Shown in pieces: positions 1 to 10,598 of a stretch of 64,000 bases of DNA. This DNA is from Lactuca virosa (taxonomy: Eukaryota; Streptophyta; Magnoliopsida; Asterales; Asteraceae), in NCBI GenBank assembly GCA_928212115.1, contig CAKMRJ010005745.1:216752501-216816500 (forward strand), in the 5' to 3' direction. Both the position numbers and the translations under genes were made by a program. The notes below the pieces were generated by a model that saw only the letters and a list, made by a program, of their open reading frames with translations, did not search any database and was not told the origin of the DNA. Each line of letters begins with the position of its first letter. Position 1 is the stretch's first letter.

Positions 1-111
1 CTTCTTCCTCAAACAAAACTCTTATGAACTCACTAACTTAATTGTTGACACTCATTTCAAAACTACTTGTATTCTTAGGAAATCAGTGAAACAGGAAAAC
101 ATCAGCACTTT
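1..111 (+). mobile_element. Internal fragment of a Tekay-type LTR
   Basis: Read on +, this stretch resembles the reverse complement of the Tekay-B LTR around 640-735. It shares the order 'cttatgaactcac', 'gttgacac', 'cttgtattct', 'ggaaatca', 'aaacagg'. It is therefore a scrap of a related LTR in + orientation. It stops where Tekay-A LTR sequence begins, with the bases GAG (112-114) shared by both sides. Neither LTR end is present. Confidence 0.55.
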
Positions 112-424
112 GAGCCCAGATCTATGATTTGGAAGCACTGAAATCGATTAGAATCGACTGTATAGTAATAGCATGCTTGGGACTCGGCGAGTTGTTTTTC
201 AACTCGACGAGTTGTTCTTCAGGCTCGACGAGTTGTTCTTACGACTCGGGCGAGTCGCAGACTGGACGTGTTCATATGATGAAGGAGAACTCGACGAGTT
301 GTTCATACACTCGCGAGTCGGATGAAGTTAAGACTCGATGTATGTATCGAAGAAGAACTCGTCGAGCCTTCGCCAACTCGACGAGTAGAAGCGAGTAGAG
401 GTCTAGAACGGATGAAAGGGACTC
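112..424 (+). repeat. Tekay-A 5' LTR, left arm with CTCG(A/G)CGAG palindrome array
   Basis: Matches the 3' LTR from 17928 onward. It holds about ten copies of an 11-base imperfect palindrome, (A/G)CTCGNCGAGT, most of them between 180 and 390. It ends in GACTC at 420-424, where Tekay-B was inserted. Confidence 0.9.
420..424. repeat. Target-site duplication GACTC of Tekay-B, left copy
   Basis: GACTC precedes the TG of Tekay-B and recurs at 10599-10603 after its CA. The uninterrupted 3' LTR of Tekay-A has a single GACTC at the equivalent place (18236-18240), giving an empty-site reference. Confidence 0.95.
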
Positions 425-2734
425 TGTCACACCCCCAAACCAAATATGGCGGAAACGTCCGGGGGTGGATGACTTCATGTATAGTATCATAACAACAATT
501 GTAATAGTAATTGAAGCAAACACAACCAACATATATATAATTGAAAAAGTGACATCATTGTATGAATTACATGTTTACGAATCAATTACAATATGTTGAC
601 AAAATATGAAATAGTAGACGCCTTAGCGCCCCATCCTCAAAAGCACTTGGTTACCTGTTTAATGATTTCCTGAGAATACAAGTTGTTTGAAAAAGTGTCA
701 ACACAAAGGTTGGTGAGTTCATAAGCTTTTGTTTGGTATTATTAAAAGCCTTTCGTTTGTAAAAGTAGTATTTGTGTTAGAAAATCCAATATTTTCCGTA
801 ATGTGTAAATGTAGTCTTAAAACCCAAAGACCGAAATGTACAAGTAATTTGTCATATTTATAGTAAAACAATGCAAGTTTAAATCGACATAAACTCGTTA
901 AATTTTAATGAAGTTCCCGTAAATTCCAATGTTTATTAATACTTTATGTGAGTTTATTATAACCATACTATGACCAAGGTTGCCTAAAACGACGTTCTTC
1001 AGGCGTCGGAAATGTTATGACATTTGTCACCCCAGACCTATCGGTCTAACTGTTGCATGCAGTTTAGGTGTGGGTTTGTCAAACCCAATATATATCTATA
1101 CACAACTATCACACTCTCCTTCAAGGAGACTCTGGTTACAATACAGGACTTAATGGTAGTTTGAAGTAAATGTCTCACAAAGTCATTAACGGAATTACGT
1201 GTTATGAAAACTTGGTACCGTATGGCCCGTACCTTGCTTAATGAAAATATCCGTGTTGTATAAAGTACCCTTTTTAAATGTATGTGTTATGTAATGTATC
1301 ATAAACTATACCTATTATAGTTTATCAACCAAGAGTAGTACGTAGTAATGTATGCAAACTATATTCAAAATAGTTTATTAATGTTTGAATGTATCGGTTG
1401 TACTTTGATTATAATCACTTGTTATTTCTTCTATTTTATATGTCCAAATCCATTTGTAAACTGATGTGTGTCTAAATATTAGATGAAATGTCATATATTA
1501 CAATAACATATATTCACATAAAGATATACACCACCTTGCTCAACATGTTACAAGGTGAAATGAAATTGACAGCAACTTTTCGTTGAATACATTTCTGTTA
1601 CTGTTCTTAGAAATTTATAGAAAAATCATCAAAGCTCTAAATCCAAATCCGAAAATTTTGAGAGTTTGGAATATGAGTCTAGTTTGTTCTTAAATTTTAT
1701 CATGATTTTTAGTGATCTCTAACAGAGGTGAAAATGTTCATAATCACAGACTGGTCCGGGTTTGCCTCTGAAATGATAGGCAGTTTTGTAAAAAATCACC
1801 ATAAATGTAGAAAAATCATATGGAGATGTGCAAGTATCCATTTTAAAGCTAAGAGTTTGAACTACTTGCACCTGGAACAGTTTTGAAAACTAAAATATTT
1901 AAGTTGACCAAAACAGTCCGTGATCGAAGTTCATCTTTCTGATGTAATCTGATAGAAAAAGTTTAATTGTGTTCTTGATGATTTTACTTGTATTTCCCCC
2001 TTAAAACTTAAGAAAAACATGTAAATGTAGGGGTATGAACTCACCTTATGTGTTCTTAGAGGATGGATGTTGGAGAGAGAAGTGTTCACTCAAAAACACT
2101 TAGAAGATGCCTGACGAATCGAGAACCAAGAGTGGAAGGAAGCTTGATGATTAACCTTGGAAGTCTTGAAATTGAGAGAGAATGGTGTAGAAAATGAGTG
2201 ACTTAAAGCCTTGTATTTATACTAGTAAGAATTACTATTCATATATAATTCTTTAATAATAAGTGTTAAATGTTGACATTCTCCATATAACTAGTTAGTG
2301 TATATGACATATTCATGATGTATCATGACCCATGTTCTAGAAGATGGTTAATACTAATTGGCTAATAATAGTAATTTTTAAAACGTAAATAGTAAATAGT
2401 AGGTAGTAAATAGTAAATAGTAATAGTAAAATAGTAAATCTCTTATGAGATTTTTACAATTGTCATATTGTAACCCCGTTAATAAGCCATGTTTAAGAGT
2501 CTTACACAGCCCCCGATAATTGTGCAATAGTGTTTTATCGCTTTGGTTCGTTGTTTAGCACTGTTAAGGCTAAGGAAAATCAAACACATGAATTTTCCAA
2601 ATGATTTTCTCATTAAAATAGCGAATTGTACAACGTAAAACGTAAACCTTAACATACAAGGGTTAATGGAGTTGACCGGTTTGACTTGTTGACTTTGTTT
2701 GACTTTGACTTACCGAAATTTGACGGTTGTCACA
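425..2734 (-). repeat. Tekay-B 3' LTR
   Basis: On + it starts TGTCACACCCC and ends GGTTGTCACA. It aligns along its whole length with 8289-10598. The right end (about 2670-2727) carries a cluster of TTGAC motifs. A short run of 'agtaaat' repeats lies near 2395-2440. Confidence 0.93.
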
Positions 2735-2750
2735 TCATCCCCCCCCCCCG
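2735..2750 (-). other. Polypurine tract of Tekay-B
   Basis: TCAT followed by a run of about 11 C on +, i.e. a G-rich purine run on the coding strand, directly next to the 3' LTR. This is the usual site for priming plus-strand DNA synthesis. Confidence 0.8.
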
Positions 2751-2794
2751 TTAGAAGAAATTTCGTCCCGAAATTTGCATTTTTGACTGGGACT

Positions 2795-3232
2795 TCAAGA
2801 GTTCGGGAAGAGATGTGGATACTTTTGTTTCATCTGATCCTCGCGTTCCCAGGTGAATTCGGGTCCTCGTTTAGCGTTCCAACGGACCTTCACGATGTGA
2901 ATACGACTTTGTTTCGTTCGTTTGATTTCCCGATCCATGATTTCGACTGGTTCCTCCACGAAGTGGAGATTTTCGTTAACTTCGATTTCGTCGAGTGGTA
3001 TTACGAGTGTCTCATCAGACAAACACTTCTTTAGGTTCGACACGTGAAATGTGGGATGTACTTTGTCGAGTTCCTGAGGTAATCGAAGTTTGTATGCTAC
3101 TGGCCCAATCCTAGCAAGGATTTCGAATGGCCCGATGTACCTTGGATTTAGTTTCCCGCGTTTGCCGAATCGTATCATTCCTTTCCAAGGGGAAACTTTT
3201 AGTAGTACACGATCACCCACCTGGAATTTCAA
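2795..3232 (-). pseudogene. Tekay-B integrase C-terminus with chromodomain
   Basis: 145 codons. Residues 1-60 are the integrase C-terminal domain (motifs FQVGDRVLLKVSPWKG, RYIGPF, VAYKLRLP, HPTFHVSNLKKC). The last about 50 residues form the chromodomain-like tail typical of Tekay/Del, with VRW...EFTWE and a final YPHLF. In this clade the chromodomain is thought to steer integration to heterochromatin. The frame is open to its natural end but is cut off from the catalytic core by frame breaks upstream. Confidence 0.88.
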
Positions 3233-3361
3233 GGGTTTGCGTCGTTTGTCTGCGTAACTCTTTTGCCGATCGCGAGACGCTTTCAGTCTTTCTCGAATTT
3301 GAACGATCTTTTCTGTGGTTTCCCTAATGATTTCAGGGCCAGTGAGGGTGCTATTAGAGAC

Positions 3362-3998
3362 TTACCCTCTAGCTAGCTGTGTATCCCCCACCTCAGCCCA
3401 ACACAGGGGTGATCTGCATTTGCGACCGTAAAGAGCTTCGAATAGAGCCACTTTGATGCTAGTATGATAGCTGTTATTGTAGGAGAATTCGATAAGCGGT
3501 AGATGGGTATCCCATGCTTTACCGAAGTCTATCACACAAGCTCTTAACATGTCTTCCAACGTTTGAATGGTTCGTTCGCTCTGTCCGTCGGTTTGTGGGT
3601 GGTAGCCCGTACTCATGTCAAGCCTAGTTCCCAATTATTTTTGTAGAGACTGCCAAAACCATGAGGTAAATCTACTATCTCTATCGGAGATAATGGATAT
3701 CGGCACACCATGGAGTCGTACAATCTCTTTTCATGTACGTTCTAGTCAGCGTCTCCATCTTGTCGGTTTCTTTTATCGGTAGGAAGTGTGCTGATTTGGT
3801 CAATCTGTCTACGATTACCCATGGTGTCAAGCCCGCCGATGTCTTAGGCAGCTTGGTTATGAAGTCCATGGTTATTCGTTCCCACTTCCACTGAGGTATA
3901 TCCGGCTGTTGTAATAGCCCGGATGGTTTCTGGTATTCGATTTTGACCTTGGCGCAAGTCAGACACTTGCTCACATAGGTAGCAATCTCAGCTTTCAT
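3362..3998 (-). pseudogene. Tekay-B integrase: zinc-finger end and catalytic core, frameshifted
   Basis: Two frames. 3681-3998 carries CLTCAKVK, the CC half of the HHCC zinc finger, and ITMDFITKLPKT with the first catalytic Asp, then VDRLTKSAHFLPI. 3362-3634 carries HPQTDGQSERTIQTLEDML, which includes the catalytic Glu, and LIEFSYNNSYHTS. The segment with the second catalytic Asp (about 3640-3720) reads out of frame. The domain is recognisable but cannot be translated as one protein. Confidence 0.88.
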
Positions 3999-4286
3999 GT
4001 TCGGCCACCACCATTATTTTCTTGAGGTCCAGATACATCTTATCCGACCCGATGGATGGAGTATCGAGTCTTGTGTGCTTCATTCATGACGACGTCTCGG
4101 AGTCCACCGAACTTCGGTGTCCAAATCCGGTTCATGATATAACGTGCTCCATCATCCTTGACTTCTAAGTTTTTATCCATTCCCCTTAATGTCTCTCATG
4201 CCACCTTTTCTGGTTTCAAAAGCTTCCAGTTGAGCTTCCTTGATTTGTATGGTCAGGTGGGAATGGATTGTTCATTGTTAAGGATT

Positions 4287-4505
4287 TTACTCGGCGGCCG
4301 GTACTACTCCTTCCTGCTTAGAGCATCGGCCACTACATTGGCCTTGCCCGGATGATAAACGAATTTCGCACTCGTAGTCATTCAGCAACTCTACCCATCT
4401 CCTCTGTCGCATGTTGAGCTCTTTCTTGAGGATATGCTGAAGACTTTTGTGATCAGTGAAGATAATGCATTTCGTGCCGTAGAGGTAGTGTCTCCAGATC
4501 TTCAA
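4287..4505 (-). pseudogene. Tekay-B RNase H, C-terminal half
   Basis: 72 codons with IWRHYLYGTKCIIFTDHKSL and NMRQRRWVELLNDYECEI, the Ty3-type RNase H core. The segment that normally ends HPGKANVVADALSR is garbled by a frame change near 4330. 4000-4286 is the decayed linker to integrase. Confidence 0.85.
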
Positions 4506-4524
4506 AGCGAATATACGACTGCTC

Positions 4525-4955
4525 CTAATTCCAGGTCGTGGGTAGTATAATTAACCTCGTGCGTCTTAAGCTGTCTTGATGCATACGCGATAACCTTCCC
4601 TCTCTGCATGAGCACACATCCGAGGCCTTGATTCGAACATCACAGTACACTACGAAGTCTTCGGTTCCCTCTGGGAGAGACAAGATCGGTGCGCTGCATA
4701 GGGCTTGTTTTAACGTTTGGAAAGCATTTTCTTGTTTATTTTCCCACTTGAATATCACACCTTTCTGCGTCAAGGTGGTGAGTGGTTTCGCAATCTTGGA
4801 GAAGTTTTGTATAAATCTTCGGTAGTAGCCACAAGCCCAAGGAATTGTCGAATTTCGGTTGGCGTCTTGGGTGCTGACCAATTCTCGATTGCCTTGATCT
4901 TGGAGGGATCCACATGTATGCCTTTCTCACTTACCACATGGCCAAGGAAATCCAC
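4525..4955 (-). pseudogene. Tekay-B RT connection and start of RNase H, frameshifted
   Basis: Overlapping frames read DFLGHVVSEKGIHVDPSKI (4770-4955) and then YYRRFIQNFSKIAKPLTTLTQ and FVVYCD (4525-4881). VVYCD contains the first RNase H acidic residue. At least two frame changes occur here. Confidence 0.85.
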
Positions 4956-4963
4956 TTCTCTAA

Positions 4964-5436
4964 TCAGAATTCACACTTAGAGAACTTAGCATAAAGCTTC
5001 TCCGCTCTTAGTGTCTCTAGCACTTGGCGTAGATGTAGGTGATGCTCTTCTTCGCTTCGCGAGTAGATCAAGATATCGTCGATGAATACGATTACAAACT
5101 TGTCTAGGTAGGGTCGACACACTTTATCATTAGGTCCATGAATACCGCAGGTGCGTTTGTTAAACCGAAGGACATCACCACACAAACTCGTAGTGCCCAT
5201 AGCGAGTTCTGAATGCAGTTTTGGGAATATCTTCTTCTTGAACTCGTAGCTGATGGTAACCTGACCTTAGGTCGATCTTTGAGAAGAAACTTGCTCCTTG
5301 GAGTTGGTCGAAAAGGTCGTCGATTCGGGGTAGAGGATATCGGTTCTTGATGGTGAGTTTGTTTAGTTCCCGATAGTCGATGCACATGCGAAAGGATCCG
5401 TCCTTCTTCTTTACAAAAAGGACTGGTGCTCCCCAA
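4964..5436 (-). pseudogene. Tekay-B reverse transcriptase core, frameshifted
   Basis: 5175-5387 reads MCIDYRELNKLTIKNRYPLP and KIDLRSGYHQLRV, with the motif A Asp intact. 4964-5200 reads KFVIVFIDDILIYS, the FIDD form of the YxDD motif, and LYAKFSKCEF. The finger and palm motifs are conserved although the frame changes near 5200. Confidence 0.92.
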
Positions 5437-5866
5437 GGTGAGAAGCTTGGTCTGATGAACCTTTTCTCAAAAGCTCGTTCAACTGACTGGACAACTCTTG
5501 CATTTCTGTTGGTGCGAGGCGGTATGGAGCTCTGGCTACGGGGGTAGCTCCGGGTATTAAGTCAATTCTGAAATCGACTTGTCGTGCGAGTGGTACACCA
5601 GGAAGATCTTCTGGGAACACATCCGGGAAGTTACACACACTTCGGGGATGTCTTTGATGTCTTTCACGTCTTGTTTTCTTGTCTACTACGTGGGCCAAGA
5701 AGGCGTGGTACTCCTTCCGGAGATACTTTTGGGCTTTGATGCATGAGATGATTTGTAAATTCGCACTAGGTTTGTCACCATAGATGAGAAGGGTTTCGTC
5801 ATTTGGTAGATTGAGGCGAACGGCCCTTTCGTAACATAAATGTCGGCACGGTGAGGAACTAACCAA
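5411..5866 (-). pseudogene. Tekay-B protease-RT linker
   Basis: 151 codons reading FPDVFPEDLPGVPLARQVDF and RIDLIPGATPVARAPYRLAP, the conserved approach to the RT domain in Tekay elements. It ends just before the first RT motif because of a frame change. Confidence 0.82.
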
Positions 5867-5997
5867 TCCATCCCGATGATTACGTCGAAGCTTTTTATGG
5901 TGACCGGCATCAGGTCAATTTTAAATGTATGGTTGTCTAGAGTGAGAGTACACTCTGAGTATATATCGCTAGTGCGTTCTACTTTCCCATTTGCCAT
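5686..5997 (-). pseudogene. Tekay-B protease, second half
   Basis: 103 codons including IDLMPVTIKSFDVIIGMDWL, the flap and C-terminal region of Ty3-type aspartic protease. It follows, out of frame, the DSGA active site at the end of the gag frame (6018-6875). Confidence 0.85.
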
Positions 5998-6017
5998 TTC
6001 TACTACATAAGTATCCT

Positions 6018-6875
6018 TTAGTGATTGGGGATTTTGTTCAAGTATTGTTTATATTGGTGGCTCACGAAACTCCTCTCCGCTCCACTATCGAATAGTACGC
6101 ATGCATAAGAGTTATTGAGGAGAAACGTACCGGTAACCACCGTGGGATCCTCGACTGCTTCCCCATGTCCTATTTCCAGGATTCTTCCTACTCCACCAGC
6201 ATTAGGGGCTTGTGCTTTGGGGCAGTTTCTTTTGAAGTGACCGGCGTCTCCATAGTTGTAGCAGGTTCGGGTTGCCCCCGTACTGGCGACTTGGTTGATT
6301 GGTCGAGCCGGCGCTTTACAGAAACGAGCAGTGTGCCCCTTCCTGTCGCAGTTGTTACAGTGCATCTCTCTACAAGCACCATTGTGGTGAAAGTTGCACT
6401 TAGGTAGGGTTCCAGCATATGGCTTCGGTGGTGCTGGAGTGGTAGCAGTAGTGGCAGCATTAGTGGCAGCATGGACAGCAACAGGTTGTTGCTTCTTAGC
6501 GGGGTCCTGTGCTGGTTGGCTCTTCTTTTGGTTCCAGAACTTCCTTTTGTTGTTTCCCCCTTTTGATTGATCAGTGGTGGTGGTTGTAGTATTATGACCG
6601 GCTCGGTGGTCAACAAGTTGTTGTGCCAGCTCCCTGGCACTGTCAAAAGTAGTTGGCCTTGAAGCCAGGACACTACTTTGCACTTGGGGAGACAGTCCCC
6701 AAAGGTATCGCTCCACCTTTTTCTCCTCCGGAGTAACCATTGTTGGGCAGAGGAGAGCCAATTCATTGAATCGGGTGGTGTAGGTTTCAAGGTCGGAGCC
6801 CGTCATCCTGAGGTTCCAAAGTTCTTGTTCCAGCTTTTGAATTTCACCTCTCGGGCAGTACTCCTTCATCATCAA
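6018..6875 (-). pseudogene. Tekay-B gag C-terminus (zinc knuckles) and protease active site
   Basis: 285 codons. The first about 80 residues belong to the retrotransposon gag domain (YCPRGEIQKLEQELWNLRM, ERYLWGL). Two CCHC knuckles follow: CNNCDRKGHTARFC is intact, while CYNYGDAGHFKRNC has Tyr in place of the second Cys and should bind zinc poorly. The frame runs on through TVVTGTFLLNNSYACVLFD to the protease active site DSGA without interruption. Tekay-A has a 67-base insertion at exactly this point. Confidence 0.92.
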
Positions 6876-7330
6876 GGTTTTAGTTCTGCCCAGGATATGG
6901 AGCTAGCTACTTCGAGAGTAAGTGAATTAATCCGACAGTTCCACCAAGTAAGGGCCCGGCCGGTGAAAGTGAAGGTTGCGAACTTAACTTTGCTCGCTTC
7001 GGGGCAAGAGCACACTTGAAAGACTACTTCAGTCTTTTCAAACCATTGCATTAAAGTGATGACTCCCCCGCTCCCATTGAAGTTGTCGGGTTTGCCATGG
7101 GTGAAGTCTTTATAGGAACACTCTCTTGTACGCCACGTACTGTCTCCATGGTTAGAGTTTGTAGCACCCGATCCAGAACCACCAGCTCCGTTTGTCCCTA
7201 TCTGTGATATTGCGGCCGCTACGGCTGCTGTTACTGCAGCCTGGAACATCGCAGGATCAAACTGTGGAGGCAGCGGCGGAGGAGGTGTTGCTATGTTGCC
7301 GGAAGGTCTTGGTCTTCTCCTTGGCGGCAT
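6872..7330 (-). pseudogene. Tekay-B gag N-terminus
   Basis: 152 codons starting MPPRRRPRPSGN, followed by a Pro-rich stretch and QFDPAMFQAAVTAAVAAAI, the usual N-terminus of Tekay gag. FTGRALTWWNCRI marks the capsid-like gag core. The next part of gag lies in another frame from 6875 down, so the gene is frameshifted near 6875. Confidence 0.9.
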
Positions 7331-8288
7331 GGTTCTGTCGTAAGTCGTAAACCAATGTACTTTTAGTAAAAGTATATTTATAGGAAGAGAAATCTTTTAT
7401 ATATAAAATATATTATTACGTTGTTTTCCGGTATGTTTACGATACATACGATTTTATACTTTTAATTGACCCAATACATTGGGTTATGAGGTAAAATGAA
7501 AGTATAAAATATTTTATTTGAGTCTCCTTGTTTCCAAGTATATGACTGTTTGTAAAAGTTTTACATATACTAAATTTAGTCGGGACATATTAATATATTA
7601 TATTTTAAAATGATCTTTATCGGTTACTAAATTAGTTGCAAAGTGCATACCAGTCATATGTGATTAAGATATAATAGTCCTTCGAATAGATGACCCTAAC
7701 TCCAAGACCACAACCAAACAAGGACAGGAAGTGAAACAAAGATACATAAATTCTAAGTCTATAGCATCTTAGTTACATATGACCTTAGCGCATCCACTTA
7801 GCAGCTATTGATCTATAAATAAAGACCTATTTAATCTCAGATAATTTATTATAGTAACACAAAATACTCCTATAGTATTTGTAAATGTTTAGTTTTGAGT
7901 TCTTAAAGTATCCTTTTGTAGTGTGTTATTAGGTTTGTTAGATTTGTTGTCCATCCTGACCATCCCCCGGTATATGCAAGTAACAATTCTCCGGACAGAT
8001 ATAGTTGATCAGGCTATATCCTTCCCAGATTTAATCCACATATACTAAGGCATACTCAAAATGTTCAACTCTTCTTCTTTTGCTTTATGTTTTCGCTAGT
8101 TATGATACTATGCGAGCATGTAATGTATGTATGTATACTTTAATCAAGAAAATCATTTATTTTCTAAGAGTATATTTATTTGAAAAATGCACAAATCAGA
8201 GACTATTAGTCCCAATTGTGTTTATAGTTTGTATATCTTATGTGGTTTGATATACTTAATTTACTATAAACTGTGCTCTGATAAATCT
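7331..8288 (-). other. Tekay-B leader with degenerate tRNA-Met primer site
   Basis: About 960 AT-rich bases between gag and the 5' LTR, with no gene. The primer site at 8275-8285 reads GCTCTGATAAA on +, against GCTCTGATACCA expected for the tRNA-Met complement, and lies three bases inside the LTR edge as in Tekay-E. Confidence 0.75.
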
Positions 8289-10598
8289 GTCACATCTGTC
8301 CCACAACCCCAAACCAAGGATGGCGGAAACGTCCGGGGGTGGATGACTTCATGTATAGTATCATAACAACAATTGTAATAGTAATTGAAGCAAAGACAAC
8401 CAACATATATATAATTGAAAAAGTGACATCATTGTATGAATTACATGTTTACGAATCAATACAATATGTTGACAAAAAATGAAATAGTAGACGCCTTAGC
8501 GCCCCATCCTCAAAAGCACTTGGTTACCTGTTTAATGATTTCCTGAGAATACAAGTTGTTTGAAAAAGTATCAACACAAAGGTTGGTGAGTTCATAAGCT
8601 TTTGTTTGGTATTATTAAAAGCCTTTCGTTTGTAAAAGTAGTATTTGTGTTAGAAAATCCAATATTTTCCGTAATGTGTAAATGTAGTCTTAAAACCCAA
8701 AGACCGAAATGTACAAGTAATTTGTCATATTTATAGTAAAACAATGCAAGTTTAAATCGACATAAACTCGTTAAATTTTAATGAAGTTCCCGTAAATTCC
8801 AATGTTTATTAATACTTTATGTGAGTTTATTATAACCATACTATGACCAAGGTTGCCTAAAACGACGTTCTTCATGCGTCGGAAATGTTATGACATTTGT
8901 CACCCCAGACCTATCGGTCTAACTGTTGCATGCAGTTTAGGTGTGGGTTTGTCAAACCCAATATAGATCTATACACAACTATCACGCTCTCCTTCAAGGA
9001 GACTCTGGTTACAATACAGTACTTAATGGTAGTTTGAAGTAAATGTCTCACAAAGTCATTAACGGAATTACGTGTTATGAAAACTTGGTACCGTATGGCC
9101 GTACCTTGCTTAATGAAAATATCCTTTGTATAAATGTACCCTTTTTAATGTATGTGTTATGTAATGTATCATAAACTATACCTATTATAGTTTATCAACC
9201 AAGGTAGTACGTAGTAATGTATGCAAACTATATTCAAAATAGTTTATTAATGTTTGAATGTATCGGTTGTACTTTGATTATAATCACTTGTTATTCTTTA
9301 TATTTTATATGTCCAAATCCATTTGTAAACTGATGTGTGTCTAAATATTAAGATGAAATGTCATATATTACAATAACATATATTCACATAAAGATATACA
9401 CCTTGCTCAACATGTTACAAGGTGAAATGAAATTGACAGCAACTTTTCGTTGAATACAGTTTCTGTTACTGTTCTTAGAAAATTTATAGAAAAATCATCA
9501 AAGCTCTAAATCCAAATCCGCAAATTTTGAGAGTTTGGAATATGAGTCTAGTTTGTTCTTAAATTTTATCATGATTTTTAGTGATCTCTAACAGAGGTGA
9601 AAATGTTCATAATCACAGACTGGTCCGGGTTTGCCTCTGAAATGATAGGCAGTTTTGTAAAAATCACCATAAATTATAGAAAAATCATATGGAGATGTGC
9701 AAGTATCCATTTTAAAGCTAAGAGTTTGAACTACTTGCACCTGGAACAATTTTTGAAACTAAAATATTTAAGTTGACCAAAACAGTCCGTGATCGAAGTT
9801 CATCTTTTCTGATGTAATCTGATAGAAAAAGTTTTAATTGTGTTCTTGATGATTTTACTTGTATTCCCCCCTTAAAACTTAAGAAAAACATGTAAATGTA
9901 GGGTATGAACTCACCTTATGTGTTCTTAGAGGATGGATGTTGGAGAAGAGAAGTGTTCAACTCAAAACACTTAGAAGATCCTTGACGATCGAGAACCAAA
10001 GTGGAAGAAAGCTTGATGATTACCTTGGAAGTCTTGAAATTGAGAGAGAATGGTGTAGAAAATGAGTGACTTAAGCCTTGTATTTATACTAGTAAGAATT
10101 ACTATTCATATATAATTCTTTAATAATAAGTGTTAAATGTTGACATTCTCCATATAACTAGTTAGTGTATATGACATATTCATGATGTAATCATGACAAA
10201 TGTTTCTAGAAGATGGTTAATACTAATTGGCTAATAATAGTAATTTTTAAAATGTAAATAGTAAATAGTAGGTAGTAAATAGTAAATAGTAAATAGTAAA
10301 TAGTAAATATGATGAGATTTTTACAATTGTCATATTTGTAAACCCCGTTAAGCCATGTTTAAGAGTCTTACACAGCCCCCGATAATTGTGCAATATGGTT
10401 TATCGCTTTGGTTCGTTGTTTAGCACTGTTAAGGCTAAGGAAAATCAAACACATGAATTTCCAAATGATGTTTTCTCATTAAAATAAATAGCGAATTGTA
10501 CAACGTAAACCTTAACATACAAGGGTTAATGGAGTTGACCGGTTTGACTTGTTGACTTTGTTTGACTTTGACTTGACCGAAATTTGACGGTTGTCACA
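8289..10598 (-). repeat. Tekay-B 5' LTR
   Basis: Starts TGTCACATCTG and ends GGTTGTCACA on +. The first bases carry about nine extra bases relative to the 3' LTR. Seven TTGAC motifs lie in 10533-10590, close to the start of U3 on the coding strand. Confidence 0.93.
10533..10590. promoter_or_regulatory. Cluster of seven TTGAC (W-box core) motifs in the Tekay-B LTR
   Basis: Seven TTGAC cores occur within about 58 bases, some followed by C or T as in WRKY binding sites. The other LTR has six at 2670-2727. Binding is inferred from the known W-box consensus only. Confidence 0.4.

Larger units (their letters stand above)
425..10598 (-). mobile_element. Tekay-B: structurally complete Ty3/gypsy chromovirus on the minus strand
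   Basis: TG...CA ends, 5-bp target duplication GACTC, two LTRs of about 2,310 bases (425-2734 and 8289-10598), a degenerate primer site at 8275-8285 and a purine tract at 2735-2750. Coding runs right to left: gag, protease, RT, RNase H, integrase, chromodomain. The coding region is broken into at least ten frames, so it is non-autonomous as assembled. The LTRs differ by scattered substitutions and small indels, including a 9-base insertion near the start of the right LTR. It is younger than Tekay-A, whose LTR it splits. Confidence 0.95.
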
